NCBI GenBank assembly: GCA_015494505.1
Contig: WGBB01000106.1
Location: 1 to 6,234, forward strand
Reading direction: 5' to 3'
Length of the DNA: 6,234 nt
From: Nitratiruptor sp.
GTDB taxonomy: Bacteria > Campylobacterota > Campylobacteria > Campylobacterales > Nitratiruptoraceae
The notes under the pieces are model-generated. The model was not told the origin of the DNA and searched no databases. It saw only the letters and a program-made list of their open reading frames with translations. A program made the translations under genes and the position numbers. Positions 5,365 to 6,234 of this stretch are shown piece after piece. Within the stretch, counting starts at the first letter, position 1, and each line of letters begins with the position of its first letter.

Positions 5365-6234
5365 TTTCATACTTTTTATAACGGTCCTACTGGCTGATGT
5401 GAAGGTCTATTTGCAGCAAAATCCTATATACATGGGCGAGCCTGCCAAACTCGTCATCGAAGCGACAGGTGATGAGATAGAGTTGCCAAAGCTAGACAAA
5501 ATCGGACCATATCCCGTCACGGGCACGACACAGGCCGAGAGCGTTATCAATGTAAATGGGGATTTGACCATAAAAAAGAGCGCCACCTATATCTTCTATC
5601 CCGATGCAAATCTTACTATCCCACCCCTTGTGCTTACGGTAGATGGTAAAAAGGTGGAGACTAAACCTGTAAAACTGGTGGTAAAAAAGGCAAAGAGCGA
5701 TAAAAACGTACTTTTTCGTCTCAAGCTTTCAAAAAATACAGCCTATGTGGGCGAGCCCGTAATCGCGCAGCTAGAGCTGAAAATCAGAAGGACACTGCAC
5801 ATCGTGGATTATCGCTTCGAGATGCCGAAATTCGAAAATTTCTGGGTCAAGGAGTTGAAAACTACCAACAAATATCTCGAAGAGCATGGTGCGTATCTCA
5901 TCAAACGCATCAAACTCCTGCTTATCCCGCAAAAAGCGGGACGCTATGTTATAGGCCCTGCGATATTTAAATACGCGGTGCCTACGCACAATGTCGATAT
6001 GTTCGGTTTTAGTGTTACGGCACCGGTGTGGAAGAGCGTGGCCTCCAACAGTGCCGCACTCGTGGCCAAACCGCTCCCGCGGGATGTGGATATCGTGGGG
6101 GAGTTTAGCATCGAAGCGAAGGTGGATAGGCGTGAAGTGGATGCAGGAAAGCCCGTCAATCTCACACTCACCATCAAAGGCGAGGGGAATCTGGAGAGTT
6201 TCAACGGCATAGAGCTCACTATTCCAAAGGCTAC
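5348..6234 (+). CDS. batD: BatD, exported oxygen-tolerance family protein (partial)
   Basis: The frame stays open from ATG 5348 to the right edge, giving 295 codons with no stop. The C-terminal part, usually with a membrane anchor, is outside the window. The N-terminus is a classical signal peptide ending LLA-D (residues 1-16), so the protein is exported. The first module (about 17-113) shows the BatD pattern: MGEPAKLVIEA, PKLDKIGPYPVTG, then IPPLVLTVDGKKVETKPVKL. A second beta-rich module begins with TAYVGEPV (131-138), and a third near REVDAGKPVNL (262-272). The repeated GEP/GKP-type strand starts are typical of tandem Ig-like folds. AGAGG (5337-5341), six bases upstream, and a 17-base overlap with batB support this start. 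Predicted partner of BatA/BatB in the periplasm. Confidence 0.92.
   Translation, partial: MRILGSFILFITVLLADVKVYLQQNPIYMGEPAKLVIEATGDEIELPKLDKIGPYPVTGTTQAESVINVNGDLTIKKSATYIFYPDANLTIPPLVLTVDGKKVETKPVKLVVKKAKSDKNVLFRLKLSKNTAYVGEPVIAQLELKIRRTLHIVDYRFEMPKFENFWVKELKTTNKYLEEHGAYLIKRIKLLLIPQKAGRYVIGPAIFKYAVPTHNVDMFGFSVTAPVWKSVASNSAALVAKPLPRDVDIVGEFSIEAKVDRREVDAGKPVNLTLTIKGEGNLESFNGIELTIPKA

Noticed and set aside
4615..5370. Long minus-strand open frame of 251 codons, hydrophobic in appearance
   Set aside because: It is the mirror of the lysine-rich plus-strand coding region: AAA/AAG codons read as phenylalanine and leucine on the other strand. It has no domain, and the plus-strand TPR and VWA protein is clear.
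648..6234. A new defence or MoxR-VWA ternary system
   Set aside because: The gene set and order match the known Bat cluster (MoxR, DUF58, BatA, BatB, BatC, BatD). No effector, nuclease or peptidase domain is present in the window.

Overview
This window suggests a member of the Campylobacterota (Epsilonproteobacteria). The basis is the moderate, slightly AT-leaning composition, lysine/isoleucine-rich proteins, the gene order of the Bat cluster with its compact, overlapping genes, and the character of the rRNA genes. The assignment is inferred from style and gene content, not from a database comparison. No more precise genus is claimed.

Layout. Bases 1 to about 147 are the 3' end of a 23S rRNA gene. 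A spacer of about 200 bases follows. Its first 70 bases hold nothing recognisable. After that come heptamer repeats in inverted orientation (218-303) and a perfect 10-bp inverted repeat (304-313/338-347) whose second arm runs into the start of the 5S rRNA gene (about 345-464). The 180 bases after 5S contain no gene. They hold a T-run directly after the 5S closing helix, a small hairpin (546-583), a consensus TATAAT box (619-624) and a GA-rich ribosome binding site (639-646) in front of the first protein gene.

From 648 to the right edge runs one tightly packed operon on the + strand: a MoxR-family AAA+ ATPase, a DUF58 protein, a small single-helix membrane protein, BatA (membrane VWA protein), a BatB protein fused to a BatC-like TPR region and a lysine-rich tail, and the beginning of BatD. 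Every junction is an overlap (4, 1, 8, 1 and 17 bases), which suggests one mRNA and translational coupling. This is the known Bat (Bacteroides aerotolerance) arrangement. MoxR ATPases are thought to act as chaperones for VWA-domain partners. BatA and BatB are inner-membrane proteins with VWA domains predicted on the periplasmic side, BatC supplies TPR contacts, and BatD is a large exported or anchored beta-rich protein. The biochemical role of the complex is not settled; envelope and oxidative stress tolerance have been reported.

The cluster itself is not a new system. The points worth a second look are: the heptamer inverted array inside an rRNA operon; a stem that competes with the 5S closing helix; a DUF58 protein with a degenerate metal site beside two VWA proteins with intact sites; a BatB-BatC fusion whose joint looks like a retained signal peptide; and a slippery A-run at the TPR/lysine-tail border whose -1 frame stops after one further codon.
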